Shown here: in pieces, positions 11,041 to 22,040 of the stretch
How the letters are laid out: the number at the start of each line of letters is the position of its first letter
How positions within the stretch are numbered: the first letter of the stretch is position 1
NCBI GenBank assembly: GCA_007922195.1
Contig: ML682008.1
Location: 11,000,851 to 11,064,850, forward strand
Origin: Podocnemis expansa
Lineage: Eukaryota > Chordata > Testudines > Podocnemididae
DNA: 64,000 nt
Direction of reading: 5' to 3'
Made by a program: the position numbers and the translations under genes
The notes under the pieces: generated by a model
The model's database searches: none
Told to the model about the DNA's origin: nothing
What the model saw: the letters and a program-made list of their open reading frames with translations, nothing else

Positions 11041-12859
11041 CCATTTAAAAAAAAAATAGGTGCCTTTCTCAAAAAGTTCTTTGAGGCACCTAATTAGAAA
11101 AATTACTGAAAAATATACTCTTAAGCAGAAAGCATTCAACACAGGGCAACCACAACACAGGAATCTGAAGAACATACAGGGTAAGCATCTAAAATGTCTC
11201 TGTGTACCAGTGCAAGAAGCACTAAGGCAACGGGAAAACAAACATTAAATGCACACAAAGGATTTTAACATTAACACAAGTGAATCAGACTACTCATGTG
11301 AGCAAAGTTAGGCACTGCGTAAATGTTTGAGGGTTTTGAGCCACAGGAGGCAGGTAATAGTGAGCAAAGGCTAATTTTTTTAAGAATAATGTTTACAGGG
11401 GATTAGTGAAGATTTAAGAGTTCAAAATAATTTGACCCATATCCAAGTGTAACAGGGCAGCCAGATTCCTTAAGAGCTGGGAAGCAGCTATCCCCTGTTC
11501 TAGAGAGGAGCCCAGCACGCAGTTTCTGGGAATCATCCAACCTAACTTCATAGCATCTAGTGACTGAATCCAGTGCTTCCTAGATGGGGCATATAAATGA
11601 GGGCATAGCTCCATTAGGAAGCAATGGCACTAAGAGAAGGCCAACTGTATGCTCTCCCATGGCTGAAGGGCAAAGCAGTCACAGTGAATTCCCTGAGGTT
11701 AGGAAAGGTACAGCCTATTAAGCTACTGGAGACCAGAAGACCCCCAAAATCACAGTTGAGAGCATAATTATATGTTGATGGATTTTTGATGGGGGGGGGG
11801 CAGTTTAAGCATAAACAGAGTTTCAAGGCAAGGACGAGAAACAGAATGGGACCTGACTGATCATTTGGCTCAGGATGATGAACAGGTCCACCAGCTACAA
11901 TGAGTTAAGTTCTTCACTGCTGGGTAAACTTAAGGTAAATTAGTCTAAGTTAAGACTGGCCACCATATGAAATTATTCTCAAGTTGCAGCATTTACACTG
12001 GCTTTGTACTTACACAGATGTGGCACTGAACCTTCCTAGAGCGTATCCCATGGTTCTGTGCATTGCAGTAATGCACTTACTCCTTTCTCCGTGAATTGTG
12101 TGAGAACTCTTCTGTCCTTTTTAGTCACATCAAATATTGCAGGAAGGCTCTGAAGGGCTAGCAGTATGTGAGTGGAGCTATTCTGCAACCCCATTGAAGA
12201 ACAGCTATGTTAGCAGGTGACGAATTGTTGAGCTATTTGTTGCCTATAACCTCGGACTGCCCAGCCAACTTGAGTTAAAAATACCACTGCCCTTGAGTTC
12301 AGGGGTTTTGCAAACAGAAAGGACACAAACTGGAGCAACACTTAAATAACTCAAGTTAACTTTGCAAACACAAGCCCCCTGTGATAGGCTGTCCTGGTGT
12401 CTTCTGTAAGATGGTAAAACTATCCTGACTATAAATTTGAAAGACAAAGACAGTAAAATTATGCTATAAATTAGGTATAGACTGCCTAACTTGGGAAAAA
12501 GATAAAAAGAGAAATCAGAAAGGTGACTGTAAAATAAGGAACTTTTCCCCATCCCTATAATAATCTTTTATTGAAGAGAAATAACATGACATAAAGAGGA
12601 AGACTCTCAAAAAATGAAAATGAAAAGACGACACATTAAACACCAGCTAACAAGTCTCATGACATGAGCACAAAAGTCTTACACTCAAATGCCATAAATT
12701 CAATACCACAAAAAGATTCAAACTAACATGTTTCTATTAGCCTTTGTGCTATGGTAGTCAAGCTTATCATGGTAAGACCTCAAAGGCTGTAGTAATTGTA
12801 AAAGATATGGATCTGATTCACAGAAACAAGTTTTGTTGTTTTCATCATCTTATTTGCAT
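11041..12859. other. unassigned noncoding sequence
   Basis: No gene recognised. A G10 run lies near 11791. The stretch 11915-12110 has TTAAG-rich and TTTACACTGGC motifs and may be an old transposon relic, but I cannot define ends. Confidence 0.3.
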
Positions 12860-13754
12860 GAGTGGCGTACCAAGGGTGTCCAGCACCTGAGGACCAAGCC
12901 CACATTTGTGCCCCCCCACATGCCCCTGCACCCCCATGTGCCTTGCAGCCCCCCCCCCCCCCAGGCAGGAGAGATTCCCAAGCCCACCCACCAGCTGCCC
13001 TGTGGATGGGGATATGTACTTGCAGGGAGGGTGCAAATGCCCCCCAGGTAGGACCCTTGGGATGCATTCGGTGTGCTGAAGGGTTCCCCTCAGTGCCCCT
13101 TGCATCGTCCACCCCATGGGAAGGGCCAGCCCCTCCCAGGGGCTGCAGTCCTGGGTCCCCACTGAAATGCAGCCCCATACAGGCCAGCACAGTGCCAGGG
13201 AGGTCCAGGAGGTGCTGGAAAAGGCCTGGCTGGCATTGGGAGGGAGACCTGGGGCCAGAGGCCATGGTGCTCCCACCCCAGCTCTGGGCCAGCTGGTCTG
13301 CCCCAAGAGGCAATGCAGCCCACACATGGCCTCTGTGCTCTGGAGCTAGGGGTGGGGCTGGCTGAGTGACTTCCAGCACAGCCCTCCAGGGCCCAGAGCA
13401 CTGTCTGACCACTGCATCACGGCCCCTATGACAGCCCCCCCACTAGCCCCAGAGCAGCATCCTATCAATCCTCTGCCTGGCCAGCCTTGGAGAGAAGCAG
13501 CCATGCACCAGCCTGCCCCATCCCCTGGGACAGACCTGCTGCTCCAGGGGCAGGGCAGGATGGCCACTGATCATGGCCTCTGGCCCCAGGCCTATCCCCA
13601 GCACCAGCCAGGCCCCCTTAAGCACCCCACCCTGAACTAGCCACCATGTGTGGGGGAGCAGGGCTCATGAAGTCTGGGCCTGGGGGGCTGGCCCAGCACC
13701 CCCTCCCCTACAGTCCAGTACCCAGGGACTTGGCCTCCCCTTGGTATGCCTCTG
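12860..13754. mobile_element. GC-rich hAT-like nonautonomous element
   Basis: An abrupt GC island within AT-rich DNA. Left end reads GAGTGGCGTACCAAGGGTG. The right end read in reverse is CAGAGGCATACCAAGGGGAG, so the termini are related inverted repeats. The flanking octamers ATTTGCAT (12852-12859) and TTTAGCAT (13755-13762) agree at six of eight positions, consistent with a decayed 8-bp duplication. Several overlapping frames of 100-210 codons on both strands (for example 12780-13412 minus) are proline-, glycine- and alanine-rich. They follow from base composition and show no protein family, so no gene is called. Confidence 0.6.
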
Positions 13755-14785
13755 TTTAGCATGCCTTCCAGCTTCCGTGCAATTAATGACAAAGATGTCC
13801 CCAGACAACTACAGCAAACATGGAAGAGTCACAAAATTCCTTCAATGGTCATGATATTGCAGTTGTTTGGACGGCTTAATAAATGATACTCACAATTTGA
13901 GACTGTTTAACAGCTTCTTTGTGGTCAGTTTTACCTATGGAGTCACAGGTACAATATATGTTGATTATTCCTTACATATTTTTTATGGAAAAATATCTTG
14001 CTCAAGCGGGTCAAATATTGCGATAGTAGTATATTCAAAGATCACCCATTTTAGTTTCACATTTAGGGCACATGAGCCTTTATTTTCAGTTTAAATATAA
14101 TAATCTTCTTAACAGTATAATCAAGCCGCTAACATATAATATTATTAGTTTATATTTAGAAGGAATAACCATTATTTTAGTGGTGATGGACATATCTCTC
14201 CATTCATCTGACTGAATTACCCTGGATAAATCCTTTTCCCCGATTCATTTCTGCAGAGACAGCAAGCTGCTTTATTTTATTTAAAAGCAAATCATACATT
14301 TTCAAGACATTTATAGTTATTATGTAAAAACCCTTCTTTCATCTAGAGAAACACTTCTGTCCCTCCCTCCCATATTCCCTGGAAAAAATGCCAGTTTGTG
14401 GATTTTTAATTAATACAATATTTTAGAGTCTACATGAGCTCAACAAAAGATACTCCCTCTTTGAACAACTGACAGATGTTTAAATTACAATGTTTACATC
14501 CTTTAGTATCTTTGTATATGTGCCAGGAGGAAAAAAAAAACCAAATAAAATAAATGGTCCCTTAAGAGTAACATGTTCGGTCATTTGAATAAATGTAAGT
14601 AATTTTATATTGGAGCATATTACAGGATTTTATTTTAGTATTATTTTGAAAGAACCACATGAGTTTTCCCCGTGTTTCTTAATCTTCCTGTAAGCATACC
14701 AACAGCTATATACCTCAGCAAAAAGACTACAAATATGTAACAAATCCGAGCTCTAATCCACAGAAATCTGCTGTTCCCCCCGATA
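13755..14785. other. unassigned AT-rich sequence
   Basis: No coding region or repeat recognised. Confidence 0.35.
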
Positions 14786-14880
14786 TTAAGGGGAGATTTT
14801 CAAAGACATAAATGGCAGTTAAGCAGCCAACTCCCATGGACTTTGAACAGAAACTAGGCACCTAATTGCCATTTCTTAGT
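14786..14880. repeat. palindromic 'AGATTTTCAAAG...AGGCACCTAA' repeat
   Basis: Contains AGATTTTCAAAGACATAAAT, CAACTCCCATGGACTTTGAA and AGGCACCTAATTGCC. This is the pattern of an old self-complementary element. Related pieces occur at 35190-35390 and 54370-54450. Confidence 0.4.
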
Positions 14881-15242
14881 TGAATTACTGTACCACCTAG
14901 GAGTCCTGGTTATAGGACAGGCCCCCATTACTATGCCTCTCCCTTTTAATACGCTCCTCAAAATAGGACTAGTTTCTAACAGCCTTATTCACAATGAATA
15001 TCACTTTATTCCAACAATCAACCATTGTCTTCAACAGAAATGTTCATGGAGCAAAATGATATTCCAGAAGGAGAATAAAGTTATCAGAATCTATCCCTAA
15101 ATTTCTAATTAAGACACTTCAGGATGGTAGTCTTTACACCTGTGTAAAGTGACTCTACAATGTTAATATATATTGCTTATTGGTTTTATTTTCATAATAT
15201 TTTATAATAATATTTATTGGTTATAAAATGCCAATATATATA
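14881..15242. other. unassigned noncoding sequence
   Basis: AT-rich; nothing recognised. Confidence 0.35.
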
Positions 15243-15872
15243 GCAGTTCATATACTGCTTTCATATGCACACTTGGCTTGTTGCTTTGGTCATGTGCATA
15301 CTCATCAGGAGTTCTTGTTTAGATGAATTCTTATTTGGTAGCATTTCCCACCCACCGTGCACACAGTGTGTCCAGGTGTAAATGACTATCACAAGGTACA
15401 ATGCAGGGGAGAATCAGGTCCTGAAACACTGGGTCAGCTAATAGCAAAGTTAGCTATCAGAGGTTATGCTAAACACAGTATTCTTGACACCGACAAAAGC
15501 ACAAAGAAAGAGAGGAATGCATGCCTACTCAAATTAAGTATGACCCTTTCAACTCTTAACATAGTTAGCATCTGTTAGAAGCTTTTACTGTTTGTTTCCA
15601 AAGGCATAGCTGTGTCAGTGTAGTCCAGCAAAAAAAAAAGGAGTCGTGTGGCACTTTAAGACAAAAAAATTAAAAATTTTTTTTTCTTAGTCTTAAAGTG
15701 CCACACGACTCCTTTTTTTTACTGTCTGACCATCCACCAGTGCACTACAATCTGTAATGAAACAAGGACTCCTGATGAGTACAGACACTGCAAAAGTAAA
15801 GAGCCAAGTGTACAGGCGCACAAGTGATATACCAACTGCCTCGACAAAAGTTTTTAGTGTAGACTTGCCTTC
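15243..15872. mobile_element. inverted-repeat DNA element carrying a PLE tail
   Basis: Seen: 15267-15320 and the reverse complement of 15760-15813 align over 54 bp with roughly 80% identity, including the shared block TACTCATCAGGAGT. Weaker similarity continues outward to 15243 and 15843. The right edge ends TAGTGTAGACTTGCC (about 15858-15872), again the GTCTACACT terminus. A matching left terminus is not clear. A PLE-tail hairpin sits at 15597-15722, so the element is probably a MITE with a later insertion (inference). Confidence 0.5.
15597..15722. repeat. PLE-tail hairpin
   Basis: Antisense tail (TTCCAAAGGCATAGCTGTGT... GGAGTCGTGTGGCACTTTAA) is followed directly by sense tail (TTAGTCTTAAAGTGCCACAC, GACTCC). 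The arms at about 15637-15664 and 15691-15720 are near-perfect complements around a short A/T loop. The result is a strong single-strand hairpin. Confidence 0.85.
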
Positions 15873-16084
15873 AGTTTCTCTTGTTTAATTTAGTTGTTAA
15901 ATTATGAACTTCATTTCAGTCAGTTCTAGTGTCGAACTTCTTCCAGGGTCCATAAGAGTAATAATACCTTCATCCAACAATCCATTTTGAATCATTCTTC
16001 CAGAGAGGATTGTTTTTGTAATAGCAGGCTTCCTCTATGAGGTATACGCATCAGAAGGTTACATGTTTGGTTAATCTGGACTGA
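15873..16084. other. unassigned noncoding sequence
   Basis: Nothing recognised. Confidence 0.35.
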
Positions 16085-16452
16085 GAATCATCATCTGTTC
16101 ACCCAGTGGCATCTCTGTGCTTTAAAATCTTTAAATCATGATCTGAGGACTTTAATAACTCAGTCATAGGTTAGAGTGGGTTGGTAAGATTTTGTGGCCC
16201 ACATTGTGCAGAAGGTCAGACTAGATCAGTGATTTTCAAACTTTTTTCCTAGGAGCCAACTGAAATAAAGTAATTTATGGCTGGGACTCAACAATTACAT
16301 CTCTGAGTAATGAATTCCTGTCTTGCAGCAGCAGCAGACAGTGTCATGACCCAGAATCTAAGGGGCTGCAACCCACTACTCAATCCAACCCTTAGTTTGA
16401 AAACCAGTGGACTAGATGATCATATTGGTCTCTTCCAATATTAGAGTCTATG
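16085..16452 (+). mobile_element. CR1 LINE 3' end split by a hAT element
   Basis: CR1 3' sequence (TCATGATCTGAGGACTTTAA, AACTCAGTCATAGGTTAGAG, GTGCAGAAGGTCAGACTAGA) is interrupted after 16226. It resumes at 16410 with GACTAGATGATCATATTGGT and ends TTAGAGTCTATGAG. Only the 3' noncoding and last coding part is present. Confidence 0.8.
16227..16409. mobile_element. hAT-type MITE, perfect 8-bp duplication
   Basis: Left end CAGTGATTTTCAAACTTTTT, right end TAGTTTGAAAACCAGTG. The octamer GACTAGAT occurs exactly on both sides (16219-16226 and 16410-16417) and is single in an uninterrupted CR1. 183 bp; no coding capacity. Same family as the element at 57318-57506. Confidence 0.9.
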
Positions 16453-17412
16453 AGAAAGACAAACACTGTCACAGATGCTCTTTCATTCATATCTCTGTAT
16501 GATCCTGGTGAGCACTGGGAAAGCTGGGAAGGTACATATCAGGGACCTTGGTCTTTTACTACTTGTTTCCTGGTGCAAAGAGATCAATCACCAGAACATC
16601 AAATTCACAAGATAATTCTGAGTGCAAGTTTCACTTTGCTTAATCCCTCACCTGCCTTGGACATTCAGTGTTCACCTGCCTCTTGTCTGTGCAGCATACA
16701 GACAGATAGCAAACATTTCTTTGCTTTGACAGAAACCTATTTTCTCCTTAGGTTGAGCTGATTGTATTCCTCCTAATTTGCTTATGGAAATCTTGTTAGA
16801 CACGTTGACTCTTATGACCCGAACATGTCTGTTACCCATAGGAACAAGAGTGCTTGAAAACCTCAGTGAATCCCAGTGTTCTAGTCAGCAGATGCTGTGC
16901 TTCCTCTTATTTGCACCCATTCCTTAGAGGGAACCAGGACCTGAATGAGTCCCCTCCATTATTCCCAGCTAGTGTCTGACATAGGGATTGTTCTAGCTGA
17001 TTCACTAACAGGTGAATCCTCCTGGAAAATCTGATTTCATACATCCATCAGCTGCAGGATTTGACAACAGACAATGGGACCTTGACCTCTGCCAAACAAC
17101 GTGCTAGAGTGAGATATGGTGGTGATAACAGAATTTACTGGATTGGTCTCATGTGAACTCTAGTTCACTCAAGGACATCTGCTTATGAGATCAGCTTTTC
17201 CAGCAGAGAATTAGGAGTTTCGTTTCTGCCATACCACTTGTTTTCATTTGTGGCCATCTTCCTCTTCTGTTAACGTTCTTCCAAGAAGAGACCTTGCACT
17301 TAGTAGAATTCATCTGCAGCTAAGACCCAAGATTGATTCTCTAAAGATTCCTGGGTGCTATATCACTATTTCTTATGGTTCAAAGACACTCCAGAGGCTC
17401 TTCACATTATGG
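16453..17412. other. unassigned noncoding sequence
   Basis: No gene recognised; the plus frame 16450-16761 (103 codons) has no recognisable domain. Confidence 0.35.
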
Positions 17413-17832
17413 CTGCGTTCACACAGCCTCCTTATTTCAAAACAACGGAGGTTGTTTCGAAATAAGGTTTCGGCTGTTCACACGATGCACGGTTGTTTCG
17501 AAACAAGTTAAACCTAGTCTGTGGGCGAAACAACGTTGTTTCAGAACGGTTGTTTCAAAACAACGCAGTGCGAACATGTTGTTTCGAAACAATGGTCGTT
17601 TCGAAACGACTTGTTTCAAAACAACCGTCGTCTGAACATGTTGTTTTGAAACGACGGTGAGTTGTTTCGAAATAACGGTTGTCTGGAATTGCTATTTCGA
17701 TTCCAGCTTTTCTCCTTATTTCAAAGTGACTTTTTTGCTAATTCGAAATCAGTCATTTCAAAATAAGGCATTATTTCGATACAAGTTGTTTCGAAACAAC
17801 CATATCAAAATAACCCCCATGTGTGAACGCAG
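17413..17832. mobile_element. MITE built of GTTGTTTCGAAACAAC-like palindromes
   Basis: Seen: termini CTGCGTTCACACA (17413-17425) and its exact reverse complement TGTGTGAACGCAG (17820-17832). Inside are about 15 full or half copies of the 16-bp palindrome GTTGTTTCGAAACAAC, in variants such as TATTTCGAAATAA and GTTTCAAAACAAC, in both orientations. No transposase. CpG in the TTCGAA core is often still intact, which suggests the element is not very old (inference). No convincing target duplication, so the superfamily is left open. Small open frames here on both strands are products of the repeat. Confidence 0.8.
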
Positions 17833-18754
17833 AGAGCTTTCTTCAATTCTCTGTATATAGCTGTGATCAGTAGAATTTCTAAGGAAGAGACTGGAGAAAA
17901 CTTTCTTCTTCCTTAGTCAATATTCATAATGCCAAGGTTCTGGAAGAGACTCTGGGAATACTTATCAAAGAAAAAGGTAATGATTAGAGCTGGGGAGAAG
18001 GCTGGGACTGGGGAAAACAAAACTCTACCATATTAATGCAAATTGAGAAAATTGCCCATGGAATTGTAAGACTGGAATGTGACGATTAGCCTCCATTAGG
18101 AACTTGTTCCCGTGTTTCAAATGGAGCCTTGTTCATTTGTTGCTAATTCTCTGAGCCTTTGATAGGGGATGTGTTGTATCACTCTGACAGGAAGTAGATG
18201 ATGTCTGGTTTCAGTCATGTCCTGGCATTTTCATAACTGCTTGAGACTGGGAGTTAGTGTTCCTGGGATTCTTGCACAGCACTGTAGAATAGCACCTCTG
18301 GAAAATGTCCAGTCACTTCATTTTGACTAAAGCAGTAGGTAGTCATTTTCTTCTAAGCTGAAACACTGGCAGCAGTTGGAGGCTTACCCTAGATAAGGAG
18401 GCTGGTCTGGGGTTATATAAGTTGCTCTTGCTCTTCAAGGACTGCTTCAACTTCCCTTGTGATCTGATCTGCCTTCCTTTCTATAGCCAGGAAGGATCCA
18501 GCATTAAAAATCTACTTTTCCAATGAATCTATGTATAGCTTCAGCTTTCTATACAGTTTCCCACTGTAGCACTAAATAATCTGAGAATTGATTTGCTTGT
18601 ATGTCTAACTTCATGAAACAGATGTGTGTCACTGTATTTTTTCTGAGAGAAGCCTTTTGAATATGAGATTGAGAGCGCTCAAGAATGCAATAGTGCCAAC
18701 CCACATTAGCATTGCCTATGAAAGCACATCAAATGACACTTTCATTATATAACA
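17833..18754. other. unassigned noncoding sequence
   Basis: No gene or repeat recognised. Confidence 0.35.
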
Positions 18755-19780
18755 GAAATACTGCAATGTAAGGCTAGAAGGGGCCTTGAGAAGAAATCAA
18801 ATTCAGCCCCCTGCAGTGCAGCAGCAACAAATACATCTAGACCATCCTCAACATGTCTTTGCCCAATCTGTTCTTAAACCGTCCAAAGACAAGGATTTGA
18901 AAACCTCCCTTGAAGGCCTACTCTAGAGCGTAACTACACTTACGGTTAGAAAGCTTTTCCTAATATCTAATCTTGCTACAGATTAAGCCCCTTACTTTTT
19001 TGTTTTACCTTCAGTGGACATGAAGAACAAGCAGTCACAATCCTCTTTATAACATATTTGGAGACTAATCAGATTTCCCCCTCACTCTTCACATCTCAGG
19101 ACTAAACAAGCCCAGTTTTATTAACCTTTCCTCATCGGTCAGGTTTCCTAACCCACATATAACTTTTTGCTGCTCTCCTCTGGACTTCCTCTGTTTGTCA
19201 CATCTTTCCTGAAGTGTGGTGTGCAAAACTGGACACAGTACTCCAGCTGAGGCCTCACCTGTGCCAAATAAAGCAAGACAACTGCCTCACTTGTTTAACA
19301 TATGCAGAGCTGGTTCTTCCATAGAGGTGGCCTAGGTGGTTTGCCTAGGGCACCAACAATTAGGGGGCACCAACAGCAGGGCTGTGCGGAGGCTGCTCCA
19401 CTCCCTGCCCGCAGCCAGACCTCCATTCACAGTGCTGCTTCCTGGCTGGGGCCAGACCTCTGCCTGTGGCTGGACCCCAGTTGCAGCAGTGCCATTCCCC
19501 AGCTGGGCCCAGATCCTGGCAGCGGTGGCGCCACTTCCCATCCGCAGCCAGATCCCTGGGTGGGGCTGGATCCCCAGAGGTGGTGTCACTCACCATCTAT
19601 GGCCAGATCCCAGTGGTGGTGGCACCACGCCGTGCCCGCAGGTGGATACTGTCACCAGCCGCTGGGGGGCGGTGCCAAAATCCCTGAAGCCCAGGTTGAC
19701 AAAAAACCTTGGGCTGGCTGTGAGCACATGACACTCCTATTAATACACCCCAGAATGATATAACCTTTTTTCTGCAAGTG
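18755..19780 (-). mobile_element. old CR1 LINE split by a hAT element
   Basis: Minus-strand CR1 of an older subfamily in two parts, 18755-19304 and 19723-about 19780. Diagnostic blocks in plus-strand order: AAGGCTAGAAGGGGCC, TAGAAAGCTTTTCCTAATAT, GCTGCTCTCCTCTGGACTTC, CAAAACTGGACACAGTACTC, then after the insertion GACACTCCTATTAATACACC. The coding frame is degraded by stops and indels throughout. Confidence 0.8.
19305..19722. mobile_element. GC-rich hAT-like element nested in CR1
   Basis: GC-rich block interrupting CR1. Left end CAGAGCTGGTTCTTCC, right end (reversed) CACAGCCAGCCCAAGG. The flanks AACATATG (19297-19304) and AGCACATG (19723-19730) match at six of eight positions. Frames 19302-19763 and others are compositional: the interior repeats GGGGCCAGACC/CAGATCC-type units. 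Confidence 0.6.
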
Positions 19781-20990
19781 ATTGCTCATGTCCATTCCAA
19801 TGTAATTGTGTGTTCTCCCTGAGCACCACAACCTGATAGTTTTCCCTCAGTGATCTAACTGCCAGAGTGGCTCTAGTAGCCCCAGGAGTCATTGTCTCAT
19901 ATCAGTGCTCTAAAGGGCCCTGCTGCCCCCCCAGTTCCTTCTTACTGATGGTCGCTGGCACTTTATTTCATCCTTGTATTTCCCAGAAGTACCTCTCTCT
20001 GTGGACTCTATTTTCTTCTTGTACACAACTATTTTTAGTGGTGATGTTTCAGTTATTTAGTTAGGCAGTTACTTAGATGAGTGGACCCCTCTTAGTGGGG
20101 TTAGTTGTTCTACAGCACTAAGGTATACCTCGGTTCTTGGGGTCAAAGCTGTGCATGTTGTGCCATAAGCTGACACCTGTTAATGACACCCCATTCCAGC
20201 TGTCTCAAGCATCAGGGGGGAGTCCCATGTACAGGAGTGTTGCAGGATCTACAGGAGGGTTCAGGCCATATTAAGGACGGGGACACCAGACTCAAGTTCC
20301 CCCCTCAGAGCCAAGCCACGCTGCATTGGCAATGAGTACTTTGGCTTCAATAAGAAGCATCCTGGCACCCCTAAGTGAGAAGCAGGGTCATTCTCCTTCT
20401 CTATCATAAAGGAAGGATGCTTCTTCTGCTTCCCAGGACTCCCAGCATTGACAGTTATCCTCGGTGCTGAAAGAAGACCACTCCTCCACGGGGCCCTCGG
20501 CACCACTCTCCACTGTCAGTGCCGACTAAAAAGCAGAAGACTGACCGTGGACAGCCCTCAACCCCAAGATCTGTTGGGCACAGAGAGGCTGGCAAGATGC
20601 AAACTGTGCCAGGCCATTCAGCAAGACCAACTACCTGTCATCGTTGCACAGTATCATTGACTCTGGACCCAGAAAGGGTGCCATTGAATCCAGCACCTTT
20701 GGATTCTCCACCGAGAGCCACTGGAGCACAACTAACCTGATATTACTATCTGTACCAAAGGTATTTGAGGCAGCAAGGAAGTTGTTGTCACCCCAATACT
20801 GCCATCCCCTGCCATTCGGGAACCGCCAATGGCAGCAGTGGAAACAAGAGCCACTGTGGCAGTGAGACCCCAAATGCCATTGAAAGGGAAACCTGCTATG
20901 ATGACACAGCACTGATCTCCCACTTCCCACCACCACTCTGCCCTGACTGCCAAGAACTGACTCCTCAGAGGCAGAGTCATATGTCTCCCA
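19778..20990 (+). mobile_element. decayed LTR- or DIRS-type retroelement: leader and gag remnant
   Basis: The order TGCTCATGTCCATTCCAA, CCCCAGGAGTC, CAGTTCCTTCTTAC, TTCTTCTTGTACACAACTAT, then a coding-like part matches the leader and gag start of a retroelement I recall as common in turtles. The coding part has a Cys-rich start around 20150-20270. It is followed near 20519-20640 by a basic stretch PTKKQKT and a segment HREAGKMQT...CHRC. Many stops; no polymerase is present. Family and class rest on memory and are uncertain. Confidence 0.4.
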
Positions 20991-20999
20991 TAGGATAAT

Positions 21000-21420
21000 C
21001 CTGAAGACTGAAGCCACAAACAACAATACAAAATTACTTAAAATTGTTAAGTCCACAGCAGACTATAAAGAGATACGAAGGGATTTCACAAAACTGTGAG
21101 AATGGCTAACAAAGTGACAGATGAAATTCAATGCTGATATGTGCAAAGTAACGCACACTGAAAAACAATCTTGGGGTTTCATTTAGCTGTTATCACTCAA
21201 AAAAGAGATCTTGGGGTCACTATGGATAGTTCTCAGAAAACCCCAGCTCAGAGTGCAGGGGTAGTCAAAAAAAACAAACAAACAACAAAAAAAACAATGT
21301 CAGAAACCATTAGAAAAGGGGTAGCAAAAAATAAAAACCCACAAAATTATATCAACCCCGGGAATATGGGGAAGTATAAACAGCAACAGTTTGTTTAGGG
21401 CAGCCAAGGATCTCCTATGT
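21000..21420 (+). mobile_element. CR1/L3-type LINE fragment, different subfamily
   Basis: Translated plus-strand sequence follows the reverse-transcriptase thumb region of L3/CR1-like LINEs: YKEIRRDF..., EWLTK.QMKFNADMCKVTHT, KRDLGVTMDSSQK. It is degraded and A-rich toward 21270-21330 and lacks the 3' tail. Confidence 0.6.
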
Positions 21421-21734
21421 AAAATTTTGCAGTAGACTCTCCCAGGAAGAGTCTATTATTATTTGATCCCCTATTTCTGATTTGGACAGCTGTCCTTCCT
21501 CCCCTGTGAAAGAAGAATTATTCCTTTTTCTTTATTTTGTGTGCCCTTCACCTTGAGGAATCAGTAAAATTTTTTTCCTTGTCCTTTTCTGTATTAATCT
21601 GCTAGGACGTATTCTATGAAGGTGAGTCTGGTAACCAGGGCTGATTCAGTTTATTTATATCCCCTCTGGGAGTTGGTCCTATCATTCTGCTTCAGAGGAA
21701 GGAGTGATATTGGACTGAGACATTGCTCCCAAAA
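21421..21734. other. unassigned noncoding sequence
   Basis: Nothing recognised. Confidence 0.35.
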
Positions 21735-22040
21735 TATTTCAGGTAATTAGCCATCTCTCAGCCATCTAGGGCTAAGCACAGCTACAATAAAAGACTAACG
21801 GCATGGCCACAACAAGGCAGGTCTGCTGGCTTGCACTTACAGGGCTTGGACTGTGCAGATAAAAAGTACTGTGTAGACGTTTGAGCTCCACCGGAGCTGG
21901 GCTCCCAAACTCAAAGAAGGGTGAGTATGTTGGAGCCTGAGCCCCAGCCTGAACCCAGACAACTACATGGCTATTTTTAGCCACACAGTCCAAGCCCTAC
22001 AAACTCATGATGACCTGAGCTCTGAGAGTTGATGCTGTGG
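21735..22040. mobile_element. decayed GTCTACACT-type MITE, GC-rich form
   Basis: Contains AGGGCTTGGACTGTGCAG, GTGTAGACGTTTGAGCTC and GAGCCTGAGCCCCAGCCTGA, with the partial inverse CAGTCCAAGCCCTA near 21986. This order resembles a family of self-complementary elements with GTCTACACT termini. Both outer ends are eroded and the limits are approximate. Confidence 0.35.

Noticed and set aside
12780..13412. 210-codon minus-strand frame as a gene
   Set aside because: It lies in a GC-rich transposon-like island with equally long frames on both strands, and has low-complexity Pro/Gly/Trp-rich content and no domain.
20631..21056. 141-codon minus-strand frame as a gene
   Set aside because: Antisense to a better-supported decayed retroelement coding trace and an adjoining LINE fragment; no family signal.
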